Shown here: one piece after another, positions 39,671-52,900 of the stretch
How positions within the stretch are numbered: the stretch's first letter is position 1
How the letters are laid out: each line of letters begins with the position of its first letter
Assembly (NCBI GenBank): GCA_019095985.1
Contig: CM032660.1
Coordinates: 53,486,279-53,550,278 of the forward strand
Reading direction: 5' to 3'
From: Streblospio benedicti
Lineage: Eukaryota > Annelida > Polychaeta > Spionida > Spionidae
DNA length: 64,000 nucleotides
The notes under the pieces: generated by a model
Seen by the model: the letters and a program-made list of their open reading frames with translations, nothing else
The model's database searches: none
Told to the model about the DNA's origin: nothing
Made by a program: the position numbers and the translations under genes

Positions 39671-40367
39671 ACTGCCTCTAGACCTAGAGGGCGCCTAATT
39701 GCAAATAAAACATTCTGATTCTGATTCTGTGGAGTTGTTTTTTTCCACACACTACCTTCTATATAAATAAACATTACCAAATATATATATTTTTTCCTCT
39801 TACCATGCGATACTTTCTAAAAAGATTCAAATATTCAAAAACTTTATTCTTTGTTATACATGTTTCGAACTAACAGGCTCCTTTTATTATTGGAAAGTGG
39901 GAAGGTGATAGATCTAGCTGTAAATGTTCATTTTTGAATAACTTATCTATATAAATTTATTTTAGTGTATAATGTGTAATTGTATATCTGTATTGTCGGT
40001 TTTAAAAGCTCTGTAGAGCTTATGTTATTTGTTATATTGTATCGACTTTTAAACAAATATTACTTGACTCGACTCGACTTTTTCAATCTAAATAATATTT
40101 ACTGTTCTTCAATTTATATTACTTTAAATTTACATTATTTATATTATTCTAGTACAATTCATACAAACATCTTTATAACACCATAAGCACAAAGACACAA
40201 ATGATGAATGGAATTACTTCAAAATCATATCATATTAAATTTACATTTATATATTGTCCTTTAAATACTAGGGTGTATTAAATCGCATATTTATAATATC
40301 AATTACATTCAGATTGTAAACACATTTACATGTAAACAACAATTAATGAAGCCATTATCTGATCTGA

Positions 40368-40655
40368 TACTCTCTACAAGAGGTCTCGTGTTTGTTTTTT
40401 CAAATTTATTTGTGTGAGTAATATTTTGTATAATTGTATTGATTTTTTTTAAATTTATTTGTGTTAATAATATTTTGTATGATTGTATTTTATAATTTAT
40501 TTTGATATTTGTGGTGTAAAAATGTTATAATATTATGATTTTTTTATTTTTATATATTTTCTATGAATCTTGCATGAGTACAGAAGAACCACTTTTTATA
40601 GAAAAAATGTTACATATAAAAAATACGAAATATAATGAGCCTATCTTAGAGAGTG
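40368..40655. mobile_element. Mutator-like MITE, 9-bp target duplication
   Basis: Inverted ends tactctctacaagagg and cctatcttagagagtg are flanked on both sides by the exact 9-mer ctgatctga (40359-40367 and 40656-40664). The body is AT-rich and shares atacagaagaaccact-like words with 47239-48021. A 9-bp duplication is typical of Mutator-like elements. Confidence 0.85.
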
Positions 40656-41059
40656 CTGATCTGACATATCTAGAAACCACTTATTATATATGGTGAAGAG
40701 AAATCGTTCAATCCTGTAAGTGATTTGTAAAGTATACTCTTCCTATTGCTGGTTGGTACGTAGTGGTCCATTTTATTGCTTAGTAATGTCCCCTGCTCTG
40801 CCCCAAAGATCTCAACCCCCTCTCTAATTTGGCGTTGTAATGGCTTTGGAAATGTTTATGTTCTATAGAACAGTAATTCTTAGGGATTTCAAAAATGACC
40901 GTCACCTCATTTTTAGCCCTTTTACCCCCCCGCTGCTGTCACCTTTCGTCATCTTTGTTGCGTCCTCTCCCTCCCCCCACCCGCGAGATATGATTTCACG
41001 ATGACATTGAACATTAATTTAACTGTGCCATTATATAAATACATTTGAATATATATGTC

Positions 41060-41719
41060 TATAATTTAGACATATTACAAAATGTATTTGGACAGCACCT
41101 ACACAATACAGCAGAGGATTTCCACCGTAGGTGTCCTATGCCTACAACTCCGTATCCGGATATGGAACCACTTGTGATAGAAGTGGCTGGGGTTGAAAAA
41201 CTCCTCCGAGATCTGAAGCCAAACAAAACTTCTGGTCCAAATGGCATCCCCCCTAGAGTCCTCAAACAGCGGTACAGAGCTAAAGATTGCACCGATCCTC
41301 ACTATCATATTCAATAAATCTCTAAAATCTGGAATTGTCCCGTCGGATAGGAAATCTGCAAATGTAGGTCCTGCCTACAAAAAAAGGACAGAAATACGAC
41401 GCCATCACTCCTTCTTTATTTTATCAATGACATACAAAATAGACTGCACTTGAAGGTCCGCCTAATCGCCGACGATACCATCATCTATCTGGTTATTACA
41501 TCACCAGCTGATGCAGCAAAACTGCAGGACGACCTAGACGTACTAACCATCTGGGGGGAACGCTGGATGATGGCTATTCATCCAGGCAAATGCACGGTCT
41601 TGACAGTGTCAAAGAAGCGGAAACCGATCGTCTCGAAATACCACCTACGTGGGCAAATTTTGGAACACGTCGATTCAGCAAAGTATCTAGGTATTCACCT
41701 GGACTGTAAATCAAACTAG
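41060..41719 (+). mobile_element. LINE reverse transcriptase relic (Jockey/CR1 group)
   Basis: The first part reads VEKLLRDLKPNKTSGPNGIP and SLKSGIVPSDRKSANVGPAY, the N-terminal fingers of a non-LTR reverse transcriptase. The later part reads VRLIADDTIIYLVITSPADA and GKCTVLTVSKKRKP, containing the A-D-D catalytic box. The segment between is missing (about 140 residues), and both ends are truncated, so it is dead. Confidence 0.85.
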
Positions 41720-42028
41720 CACCACCATGTTCAGTCAATATGTAAGAGGGCAAATGGTGATCATAAGGGTCACAAATTTCTTTGAATTTTGATTTGAGTA
41801 CCTCTAACGAGTCCTTGTCTTTATCGTCGGCATACGTGAAAATTTCAGCTGCTTCGAGAATTCTTCTCTGGCAAGATTGAGAAAAATAGCACATTTTTGT
41901 TTTTCATTCTTGTTTGCAGCATCACTTGCACCAATGAAGTTATCAAAACATTTCACAAACCGTTTGAGATTCGTTGCTTTGTTTTCATCCAATACTAATG
42001 GATCTGGTTTTCTTAAATAATCAGACAT
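41719..42028 (-). mobile_element. Fossil gag-like fragment (Gypsy/Ty3 LTR retrotransposon kin)
   Basis: The minus strand begins MSDYLRKPDPLVLDENKATN and continues with KCAIFLNLAREE and DSLEVLKSKFKEICDP, typical of the N-terminal gag region of Gypsy-like elements in invertebrates. Only this short piece remains, no LTR or pol part is seen beside it, and it is broken. It abuts the LINE relic tail to tail. Confidence 0.7.
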
Positions 42029-42039
42029 TTTGATTCTAT

Positions 42040-45000
42040 TTTACTTCTAGTAGCATGTTGAGTTTTGGATGTTTCTTTACTGCTGTCCATTCACAAACTG
42101 CACTCTAACATAATGCCTAAAAGAAACTCGTACCCATGTACAAGTACACTACAGTAAAACAGGTTGCTTATAGTCAGCAAATATCTACACATCCCACTTA
42201 GGGATCTCACTTAGGTGGTCCATTACTTTGGTCTTGAAGAAAAGGCTAACCGAGTCCCCATCAACATCTTTTAAAAGTTGAGTACCACCCCCCTACTAAA
42301 GTAAAAATCCTCTAAATAGTCATTGCATTCTTAGAGAATTGCCCCCAAAAAAAAAAAAAAAAAAAATGATTCAGAAAAGTTGGACGAACCCCCCACATTT
42401 TTTGGACGACCCCAAATTATTCTTGGGGTCGTCTCAATATTTCTTGGATTTTTAAAAAGAAATTAAACCAGTTCATTTTTTCAGTTTTTTAAACACAGAA
42501 CACAGCATTGTATCCTTCATATAAATATTTTACATTTCGTTTCGTCAAGCTGTGGATTTTTGTTGTCTGTTCAGAGCACCTGCAAATTCCGGGAATTGCA
42601 GTGTGGGAAACGAACTTTTGTGCGTAATTTTGTTTTTGCCGAAGAATTTATAGAAATAATGATAGATGCATCGCCAGGATAAAATATCGACACTGAATCT
42701 ACCAAGCCAAGATAACATAGAATAAATTTGTTCTTTATAAAGGTTAGTATCTGTATGATTTCTTTCGTTTTGTGTTCTTTTTTATTTTGTTTACATGCGA
42801 TCTAGACTAGTCTAGCGTTGAGTCTAGCCCCAAACTTGTCATCTATCTAGTTATGACATATATTAAAGGTATATATAATGCCACATTTTTGTGGTTAATC
42901 TAGTCTACAGACAGCAAGTATTGTCTACTAACTTAGTAAGAAGGGTCGGGGGGGAGTTATGACTATATTTCCAATTTGTTGATTTGCCGAAATTGCATTT
43001 TGATAAATCTAGACAATGGGTTTGAGCAAATTATCCATATAGATATTGCGTAACCACTTTTAACTGTACTATCATGCATCTTATTACCAGGTGGTTAGAC
43101 CTAGTGCTCAAACTATGGGCAGTTTACAACATGATCGAGATTCTTGTGTAATTTTGTTCATAGGTTTTGATAACAGAAATAAAATATATTCAGATAAAGG
43201 CACTGTCTTAGAGATGGCCAACCCTTAGATTTTGACCTACGTCCAGCCAGTGTCACGACAATTGGGATATATTCTTAAAAACATTTCAGACCCTTTGTAA
43301 TGTTATTTCTAGAAATTCACCTGTGCAAGTCTTTGAGTATTCAGAAATTCATTATTTATATGTATATTATGAAATATATTACCAGATTTTCAAACTATAA
43401 TCACTGTTCTATCGTTTCACGATACAAAGAGTAGCAGCTTCGTTAAATAAGTACTATAATTTCTGATTTTTACTTTGTGATCTATCCAGCTGTTTACGTT
43501 TGACATTTAAAACATTGATCAAACTATGGGCAGGTCACGAGCTCACGTACAAACGTCTCCCCGATTGCAAACACCGCTTAAAATCCAAATAATGGGGTCG
43601 GGAGTGACTTTCGGCACTTCTATTACTTAATGTTCGTGATCATTTTGGTATATTTAATATGAGCTGAGGGTGGACAGTAAAGTTAAGAAAAGCATTTTAT
43701 TAAAATAATTTTTGTGTTAGCGCGCACTTGCTGGAATACACTCCGTTGGACAACACAAGATCACGTGACTGAGTATGTCATTGTTGTAATACAGCGAAAA
43801 ACACCATGATAAATGGTCCAATTTCTTCTACGAACTTTGGGTATATTAGGAGCTTTGAACTAATTTTTTCTATTCCATCAGTTCATGTACGTTGTCTTTC
43901 TTCGTAGATTGATATGACTCATGGAATATGTAATCACGTTGTCATTTTTTCCTATTCGTGCCGGTTGTCAAATTCCAAAGTCGATCTGAACCCAATTTTG
44001 TTTGGCAAATTTTAGCACCAAAATTTTAAGGTTTATTGTTGATTCACCAAATTGGCTAGACATATCTTAATATGTCTCGCCAAAATGTAAACAATTTCGC
44101 CTATGGCGAAAAGTTTACGATGTCTACGACAGGTGAGCTAAAAATGTTTTTATGACTGAGCATGATAATCTTTAAAGCTTTAACATGAAATTCCATATTG
44201 ACAAAGAACTACAAAATGAGTTTGCTTCTTTTTTATTTCTCAATATACACATTACACAGCACCTACAAAAAGTGACTGATAAAAAAAGGCGACTAGTAGG
44301 CATGAAATGTATGCTCAGTATATTCTGGCAAAACAAAACATTATATTGCATTTCATTTTTTTTTGTTACATGTTTTATACATATTATACTTGAGATATTA
44401 TAAGGTACTGAGCTTACATTTGAAATAATAAAGCGTCACTACAAAAACTTATTTCAATGCATGGATCGACAATTTCTTCTCCCCTAACGGTTTTTCAGTG
44501 GATGACCAGATTTCAGGATCAGGTTGCACAAATGATACGACGTGTATTTTGGTCGTATATAATTTTACAATGAAAAATTCGGCACAAAGAGCATAGAAAT
44601 ATTTAGGAAATAGTGCTGTTTTTGAACGCTGAATTTCATCGTAATATTAACATATTTGAGTTAGTTGCCAAGCGGGTACAGATTTCAGAATCTGGTTGCT
44701 CAACTAATTTTTGTGGTTATCCAAAACACCCTTGCATGGGATTTGTCAGGCCTTGGAATGGCATACGATTTTATGTACTACACATCGAAAACATGTCACA
44801 ACTTATATGAAGAGATATCATTACTATATGATATGTCACAACTTTCAAGGCAGGCCATCTTTGAAGCATTGAATGATGATACTTTACGTTGTTATTTCAC
44901 AATCAATATTTGTTCAATCACAGAGTATCATTGATTAAAAATGCAAAATAACTTGCAAATAATGATTGAGATCTAACTTTACAGTCGCAATATAATTGAA

Positions 45001-45340
45001 TGTTCTCTTAGCAATCTTACTTAATTTACACACCGAAAAAATATATCTGAAAAAGTCCATTCCAATTGAAATATATCTTAATATAATAGCAAATTTTATC
45101 CATTTTCACCCACGGCTCTTCCACCCTATCCTGCTTAAACCTAATTTCAACATTTACAAAATTATACAGACAAAATAATCATGCATTTATGGCACTGAAT
45201 CTTTCACAAAAAGCATGTTTAGTATTCTAATGATAATAATTAAGAACTTACAATACAAATTGCTATTATAAGTTAACAACTTTGTTTAAAACTTATGACA
45301 AAACGAGACACATAAATAAGATTATACAACCCACATATTC
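42040..45340. other. Intergenic, no gene seen
   Basis: AT-rich sequence between the two large genes. It contains repeat D (43330-43600), a poly-A run near 42345-42366 and short meaningless open frames. The part nearest 46 kb is probably JAK 3' untranslated region. Confidence 0.5.
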
Positions 45341-45348
45341 CTTACATG

Positions 45349-45354
45349 TTTATT
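45349..45354 (-). promoter_or_regulatory. Possible JAK polyadenylation signal
   Basis: AATAAA on the minus strand about 800 bases after the JAK stop codon. Other A/T-rich candidates exist, so the choice is weak. Confidence 0.25.
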
Positions 45355-46152
45355 AGAATACAGTACATTATCCTGCTCAATGTAAAATCATAAGCAATGA
45401 AAATTAATAACTTGTAAACTTTTTGGTCCATCACATTTCAACAATAAAAATCACTCGCGCTGTCAGTCCATCTACCAACAAAAACTACCCGGTATCACAA
45501 GTTAATACCTTGACAAAATCTTTGGTATTTCAACATTTGGAAAATGTTAACAAGCTACAAAAGGATGCATCGTACTGACAATACGACGCTTTGACTTAGT
45601 TAAGTGTACATCTGTTACAAATTGCCATGCAGAGCAGCGCAGATTAAAAACCTAAATTGAATCTGAAATAGAATTTCGTTTCACTATTTTCAGCAAGGAA
45701 ATCCATATTAAATGCAATATACCTGTAGGAGTTCGCAAAACGTTCACATTTTCACAACTTGTACTGTCCTACCACAATGCATTTGTATGCCAACAACAAT
45801 AAAATATATTCACCAGCACTTATTGTAATAGAGTTCATAAATGTCTCATCTAATTTGAAATTAAATATTTAATAGTTTTGAAAAAAATAAATAATAATTT
45901 TTGCCATTTCTACCCTCTAAATCTGCAATTTTCCAACCTAAAAGCGCACTTGCCGTGTGGCGATTGCCAACTTTCAATCAACAGACATTTACGACACAAC
46001 TTAAGAACAATAAACAGTGTGCAGCCAGTGGTTCTGCGAGTCCAGTCAGGATCAAGAGCACTTGACTGCCTGTCTGGACGAATAAAAATGTGCCACTTTT
46101 TGAGCCGGACGAGTCGATCGGCCGGTTTCACTCGTGCTGCCGACTGGCGGCT

Positions 46153-46926
46153 CTAGTTCCGCCCGGCGGCGCCACCAGAGGTGCCGGCACCGCCGGGACT
46201 GGGCAGGGGGTGTCTGATGGTCAGCTCCTCCACGATGTCGCGCACCAGACTGAAGTCTGCACGTTCCTCGGGCCGGTAATGCCAGCACGGATAGATGAAC
46301 TTGCGGTACACCTCCCTGGGGCAGTGCTGCGGGCGTTTCAGGCGCTCGCCCTGGTGCAGCCGGTCCAGCATGTCGCCGTCGTTGTTGGCGGCCGCGAACT
46401 TGGGCGACGACCCGTGCGAGAAGATCTCCCAGCATGTGACGCCGAAGCTCCACACGTCCGACTTGACGGTGAACTTGCGCTCCGTGAGCGCCTCGGGCGA
46501 GCACCACAGCGCCGGGATGGGCTTGCCCGGGTTGCCCTTGTAGTAGTCGCGCTTGCCGTCGAGCATGTGGGCCAGCCCGAAGTCGGCGATCTTCATGACG
46601 CGGTCGCGGGTGACCAGGACGTTGCGCGCGGCGAGGTCGCGGTGCACGATGCGCTCGCCGCTCAGGTACAGCATGCCCTGGCAGATCTGGCGACAGTACT
46701 CCAGCATGTAGGGCAGCTCCACGAAGACAGCCTCGCCCGCGTTCTTCTCGTCCAGGCACTTGTGGAGGTAGTCGCGCAGGCAGCCGCGCTCCACAAACTC
46801 CATGACGATGAGGTGACTGTGCCGGCCGCCGCGGTGGCACTGCCCGATGAGCTTCACGATGTTGGGGTGGTCGAGGCGCCCCATTGTGCGGATCTCCTCT
46901 TCGAACTCCAAGTAGAACTGGCTCAC
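46153..46926 (-). CDS. JAK: JAK last exon: JH1 kinase and stop
   Basis: Encodes VSQFYLEFEEEIRTMGRLDH, HRDLAARNVLV, IADFGLAHML, KRDYYKGNPGKPIPALWCSP, SDVWSFGVTCWEIFSHG and a Gly/Ala/Ser tail before TAG. The whole catalytic C-lobe lies in one exon. A 317-residue open frame on the plus strand here is a GC-rich shadow. Confidence 0.95.
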   Translation of the reverse strand: MSQFYLEFEEEIRTMGRLDHPNIVKLIGQCHRGGRHSHLIVMEFVERGCLRDYLHKCLDEKNAGEAVFVELPYMLEYCRQICQGMLYLSGERIVHRDLAARNVLVTRDRVMKIADFGLAHMLDGKRDYYKGNPGKPIPALWCSPEALTERKFTVKSDVWSFGVTCWEIFSHGSSPKFAAANNDGDMLDRLHQGERLKRPQHCPREVYRKFIYPCWHYRPEERADFSLVRDIVEELTIRHPLPSPGGAGTSGGAAGRN

Positions 46927-49900
46927 CTGCAATGTCAATGTACTGGCTGTTCACATATCTCTCGCTATATAAGAACGTCAAAAGGAAATTTTAAAGATGT
47001 AATGAATTATTTCGATGCTTGCAAACGATTTGGTGTCCCGTAATAGTGTAGGCGTTATTGTACGTAAACAAAGCAATTAGCCCTGACACAAGTCGCGAAA
47101 ATAAATTGTCGCGAAATGGCCCTGTGGGCTCATACGCGAAATATAGTAGCTAATATTAATAGGACTACAGTATTATGCTGCACCATTTACCTCGGTATGT
47201 AATGTTTATTCGCCTTACTTTGACATACAGGATTAGAGCACTCTCTACGAGAGGTCAAGTTTTTCTTTTTTTCTTTTTTGAATAATATTTTGTATCATTG
47301 TAGCTGATAACTTATTTTGATGATAAATGTTATAATATAATGAATATATAATTTTTATATAATTTTTATGAATCGTGCTTTTTCAAAGTGACCTCTCTAC
47401 TAAAATGTTTCATATGTTTCCCGTCACGTGACCAAAATGAACCAGGTCGTTCCCAAGTGAAATATTGAGACAAGAAGTAATGTTTGGTTGTCCTGTTTGA
47501 TTTTGTTCACTTCAATGGTACATAAGGCAGCTTGCACACTGACAAAAGATAATATTGGACACGTTTACAGCATATTATCACTAAATCAAAATGTCACAGT
47601 CAGAGAATGAGAACGTTATGCTCTGATTTATTCTAATTAGAAAGTTTGATTACTTTGTCTATCAACTTGTTTTAGACTAGTTATATATTCGATTAATATA
47701 AATCATATGTTGCTAATGCAAATGTGTAAATAATATTATTAGAATAAAAATGCTTTATTACACATTCTTTCGTAATGAAAGAGGATTCCCTGTATACTTT
47801 TGTGTAGGGTCATTATCGTTTTCCTACAGGTGGGACAGAAATTGCACACACGCAAATTAGAGTGATAGTGTGATAGTGGAACGCAAGTCATTAGCTGGTA
47901 CCGGATTTTTTGAGAGAGGCTTCCTTCGGAAGCAAATAGGAATAGTACAGAAGAACCACTTTTTCAAGACAAATACAGAAGAACCACTATTTTATGAAAT
48001 ATAAGCCTCTCGTAGAGAGTGGGATTAGAGGGCGATTTAGACTCCGATGTGGTAGACTTATGACTTAATCAGTGCGTCTATTATTGCCGCTCACCTGTGT
48101 CGCCTTCAGCGCCTTGCACGCCACCTCCACGTGGTCCGCCACCTTCTTGCCTCGGAACATGGGCTTGTAGCGGCCGCGGTACACCTCCCCATAATGCCCG
48201 GCTCCCAGGGGCGTGCGGAAGTCGATGGACAGTGCGCTGTCCGCGATCTCGAAGCTGTTGGCGAGGCAGGGCACGCCTGGGGCGGCCTGACTGTCGGCGG
48301 CTGGTGGCGGCGGCAGCGGCCGGTTCGCCATCGCCGTGGCAACGCCCACCGACCGCGCCGGCAGATTCATCGGCGAACTGGCATCGTCCGTCGTCACCAC
48401 GGTGATGTCCGTGCGCTGACTGGCCGCCGACGTTGCCGCTGAAACGACGGCGTTGTTTTTGCCTCCGTCGTGACTGAGCAGGGTGTCGGCCGAGCTGCCG
48501 GAGCTGTGGAGCAGCAGCGGGTCCGTCGACCCGTACATCAGCACGCTGTCCCCCCCACCGCCGGTCTCCGTGGCGACAGTCACGTCTCCCAGCGAGGCCA
48601 CGACGCCCGGCTCTGTATCGCCGCCGCCTGCCGCGTCCAGATGGCCGTTGATCTCGTTTTCGGCCATCATGGCCGCGGCGGCGGTGGCGTCGTCGCCCGG
48701 GTTCCCGGCCAGGTCGGTCTCAGAGTCCCACGTGGGGATGCTGTACTTGCTGTCGCCGCCCACCGGACAGTTGCGCGCGTCCCGCAGGATCTCTTTGGGC
48801 GGTTTGCGCCGGTCGGGCTCCGGGAGACAGCACTCGCGCAGCACACGGTACATCTCGGCAGGGCACCTGTTGACACGGGGACAGCTTCGTGAGATTCGTA
48901 CACGTAAACCTCGATATTAAATGGATATTGCGGTGCAGTATTCGAGAACCCGCTTAACCCCAAAAGCACGTTATTTAAAAAGTTGTAAAAAGTATGCAAA
49001 AGTACACCAAAAATCACCTTAGTGCTGTTATGTTAATTACCGAATGCTTGAATAACAACATTAACAAACTGAAATATATTATTTTGATCTCATGATTTAA
49101 GCCAGTAGGTAAGTTAACATGGTTTGTTTTGTTTGTCACAGTTCACACAGAAATTTGTGTAAAATCAAAGTGCATAATATCTTAAAGTTTAGGTGTATTC
49201 TGTAAATGTGAGTTGGCAATTTGGGGGCTAGCGCTATAAAATATAAACTAACAAAAAGGGAACTAAGTAAAATTTAACATGTATTCTTTTTTACTAATTT
49301 ATGGATACTGCGGTCTACAATAAATAATTTTGACTTACAGTTTTTATTTAAAATATAGACTAACAAAAAAGGAAATAAGTAAAATTTAACGTATTTTTTT
49401 TTTACTAATTTTTAGATACTGCGGTCTACCATAAATAATTTTGACTTTCAGCTGTTACATAAAATATACACTAACAAAAAGGGAAAGAAATAAAATTTAA
49501 TGTTTATTTTTTTTTACTTATTTTTGGATACTGCAGTCTCCAATAAGTAATTTGGATTTTCAGGTGTTACATAAAATATACATGTAGACTAATAAAAAGG
49601 AAAAGAAGTAAAATTTAAAGTATGTTTTTTTTTCAATAATTTTTAGAAACTGCGGGTTACAATAAATAATTGTGACTTTCTGTGATTACATAAAACATAG
49701 ACTAATAAAAAGGAAAAGAATTAAAATTTAAAGTGTATTTTTTTTACTAATTTGTAGATACTGGGGTCAACAATAAATAATTCTGACTTTCAGTTGTTAC
49801 ATAAAATATAGACTAACAAAAAGTGAAAGAAAGAAAATTTAATCATATTATTAAATGTTTATTTTTTTTTTTACTTATTTTTATACTGCAGTCTGCAATA

Positions 49901-52900
49901 AGTAATTTGGACTTTCAGGTGTTACATAAAAATTACATGTAGACTAATAAAAAGGGAGAGAAGTAAAATTTAACTTTTATTTTTTTTTACTAATTTTCAG
50001 ATAATGCGGTCTACAATAAATAATCTTGACTTTCAGTTATTACAAATGACAAACTAATAAAAAGGAAAATAAGGAAAATTTAAGTGCATTTTTCACTTAT
50101 TTTTTGATACTGCAGTCTACAGTTAATAATTTGGACTTTCAGTTGTTAGATAAAGTATAGACTAATAAAAAGAGAAAGAATTAAAATTTAAAGTGTTTTT
50201 TTTTTACTAGTTTGTAGATACTGCAGTCGACAATAAATAATAATGACTTTCAGTTGTTACATAAAATATAGACTAATAATAAGTAAAAGAAATAAAATTT
50301 AATGCTTTTTTTTTTTTTACTTATTGTTTATACTGCAGTCTGCAATAAGTAATTTGGACTTTCAGGTGTTACATAAAATATACATGTAGACTAATAAAAA
50401 GGGAAAGAAGTAAAATTTAGTGTTTTTTTTTTACTAAATTTTAGATATTGCAGTCCACAACTAAAAATTTTGACATTCAGTTGTTATATAAAATATAGAC
50501 TGACAAAAAGGGAAAAAAATAAAAAAATAACATGAATTTTTTTTAAATTAATTTTGAGATACTGTGGTCTACATTATATGATTTTTTACTTTCAGTTGTT
50601 ACATAGATACTGTGGGCACTCACTTGTCTGGCTGCTCAAGCACGGCGCCCGACCTCGCAAGCCGCTGGATCTCCGCAGGCGCCATGTCGCGGTACGGCCG
50701 CGCACCCGCAGAGAACACCTGAAACGTAGAGGTTTTAAAAGCTTGTATATAACATCCTGGCAAAATAGCTGTAGTCAGATATCCTAACAGCTTTTCACTT
50801 ATGTTCTGTATCTAAGTTATTGCTGATGAAACCTCATCAATGTGAATAAAGTTCGAATATTTACTGCATACAGCTATAACTCACAGCTGTCAAAATGGCA
50901 ATGAAGTGAGCATCAATTGCTTGATTGTATTTACTACTAATTTCTTCACTGTGTCATTTGTATTTTTACTTATGTGATGTCAATCATTTATTTTATATTT
51001 CAATAAGCTTAATATATTGACTTCATGATTTCCTCAGTATTGAATTCATAATTCCTCTTTGAGCTATATTTTATTGAATAAAAATTTTCATAAAAGTTAA
51101 TGTTATTATTTATTTACAATACAATGCTAAGTTGTATAGCACATGTAACGTGAGTAAAAAGGCTGTTCAATTCCTGCCCTTTCTTGTGAGGGCCCTTTTC
51201 TGCATTTCTGGGGGGGCTTTTGGCCCACGTTTTCCATTTCGTAAAATCATCTCTGAGTCTGGGTATCTTTTTATATATTTTTTTAACATTTATTTATTCA
51301 AATACAAAAGTTATTAGATAAATATTTATACATTTATAAAATACAAAAGTTTCTAGATAAATATTTTCAAAATGTATACTGAGCTACAAAAACTATTACA
51401 TTGACAAAATTTCAACATAATTGCCATACAATTATTTCAGCCAAGGGCTAACTCTTTTCAGATAATCTAACACCTGTTTGTAAAATGAATTATTTTTCAA
51501 AACACTTTTTTCCATATTACAGTTTTCATAATGTTTCTTTTTCAAATTTAAAATTAGTTTTCTTTTAAAAATAATAATGTAAACACATGGCAAGATATCA
51601 TTAATCAGTTTATAATTAAATGATGCAAGTTTATTATCACAAAGGTATTCTAATTTTTGTAAGTTCATAATTTTCCAGGTTCTACCTTCATTAGGGAAAA
51701 TAAATTCATTTGCCAATTTTTCTTCGTATACTGACTTGGTACAATTTAGTCTGTTCAAAAAAATGTTTATAGAAAGCAGGAATTTTCATTAAATGTGCCA
51801 GATAGGCATATTTAAAATTCATATTTATCAATTAGTTCATAGAAATATTTTGATTTTTAAGGGATTCGACAATACTTTTCCAGTTACCTTTAGTGGCAGC
51901 TAACCTTGTGATCAATGATAATTGTAAAGCTTGGAAATATCTGTCATATCTATCATATCTATTCCACTTTCTAAAATAGGCTTTGATAACTGTCTGTTTT
52001 GCCCCAGATTAAATCATAGCACTTTTTTTTAACTTTAACTTTTGTTTCAAAACAACAAGATTCCCTGTCCAGGAAATTTCACCATACAATGTAGTTCCTT
52101 AAACCTAAATCTTTCAAACAACCGAACCAAATACCTTTTGTTTTATACTCATTTAGTTTAAGTCCAGCAATATTAGAAAATCTGATTATTTCTTCAATCA
52201 CAAGGTGAACAGAGTTAATATTCCCTAGAGTTATTGTTGCATCATCTGCATATTGGAATATTTTGGTTTCCAATTCCCATTTTTACTTCCTTGAATGTTG
52301 TCATTATTGTGCATTTTAATAGCTAGTACTTCAGCTACTAGTATTAAAAGCAAAGCTGATTAGGCACAGCCTTGGCGTAACCCTCTAGCATCTTATATGG
52401 CTGCGATATCTAATTATTTTTCGTTACACGAATTACAGGTTCTTGTGATAGATACTTCTAAAAATAGACTATTATTATCATTGTGTGATTAATGTCATAT
52501 CCTGAATCACTTATTAGTCTCATTATTTCATTATTTAATACTCTTCTGCTGCATAGATGTACATGTACTTAAAATATGAATATGTTCAATTTTTTATTTA
52601 AATTTTACAATTTATTAGTCTAGTGTGTGTGTACTATGTGTATGTGATACTTCTAAAATAAACTACTTTGAACAGTGTTTATATGAGGATTGAAAAGTAA
52701 CTTAAATACGTCAGTTTGAAATGTGTTGTCAATAAAAAAAAGTCTTGTGCTAAGTACCTTCTGGATTTATCATGTAAAGTATTTATATTCCAATACACTA
52801 CAGTGTATATTTCATTAATTTTATGGTTTCACTGACTGATGATTTGTGTAAACACGAAAACACATAGCGTTCTTTTTTTATTTCGCTGATTCCATTTAAT

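Noticed and set aside
46052-47043. Long open frames of about 310 residues on both strands over the JAK kinase exon
   Set aside because: They are GC-rich shadows of the true kinase frame; only the 46153-46926 minus frame has kinase motifs and splice sites.
48065-48920. Overlapping plus-strand and alternative minus-strand frames at the JAK linker exon
   Set aside because: Shadows of the GC-rich exon 48095-48866.
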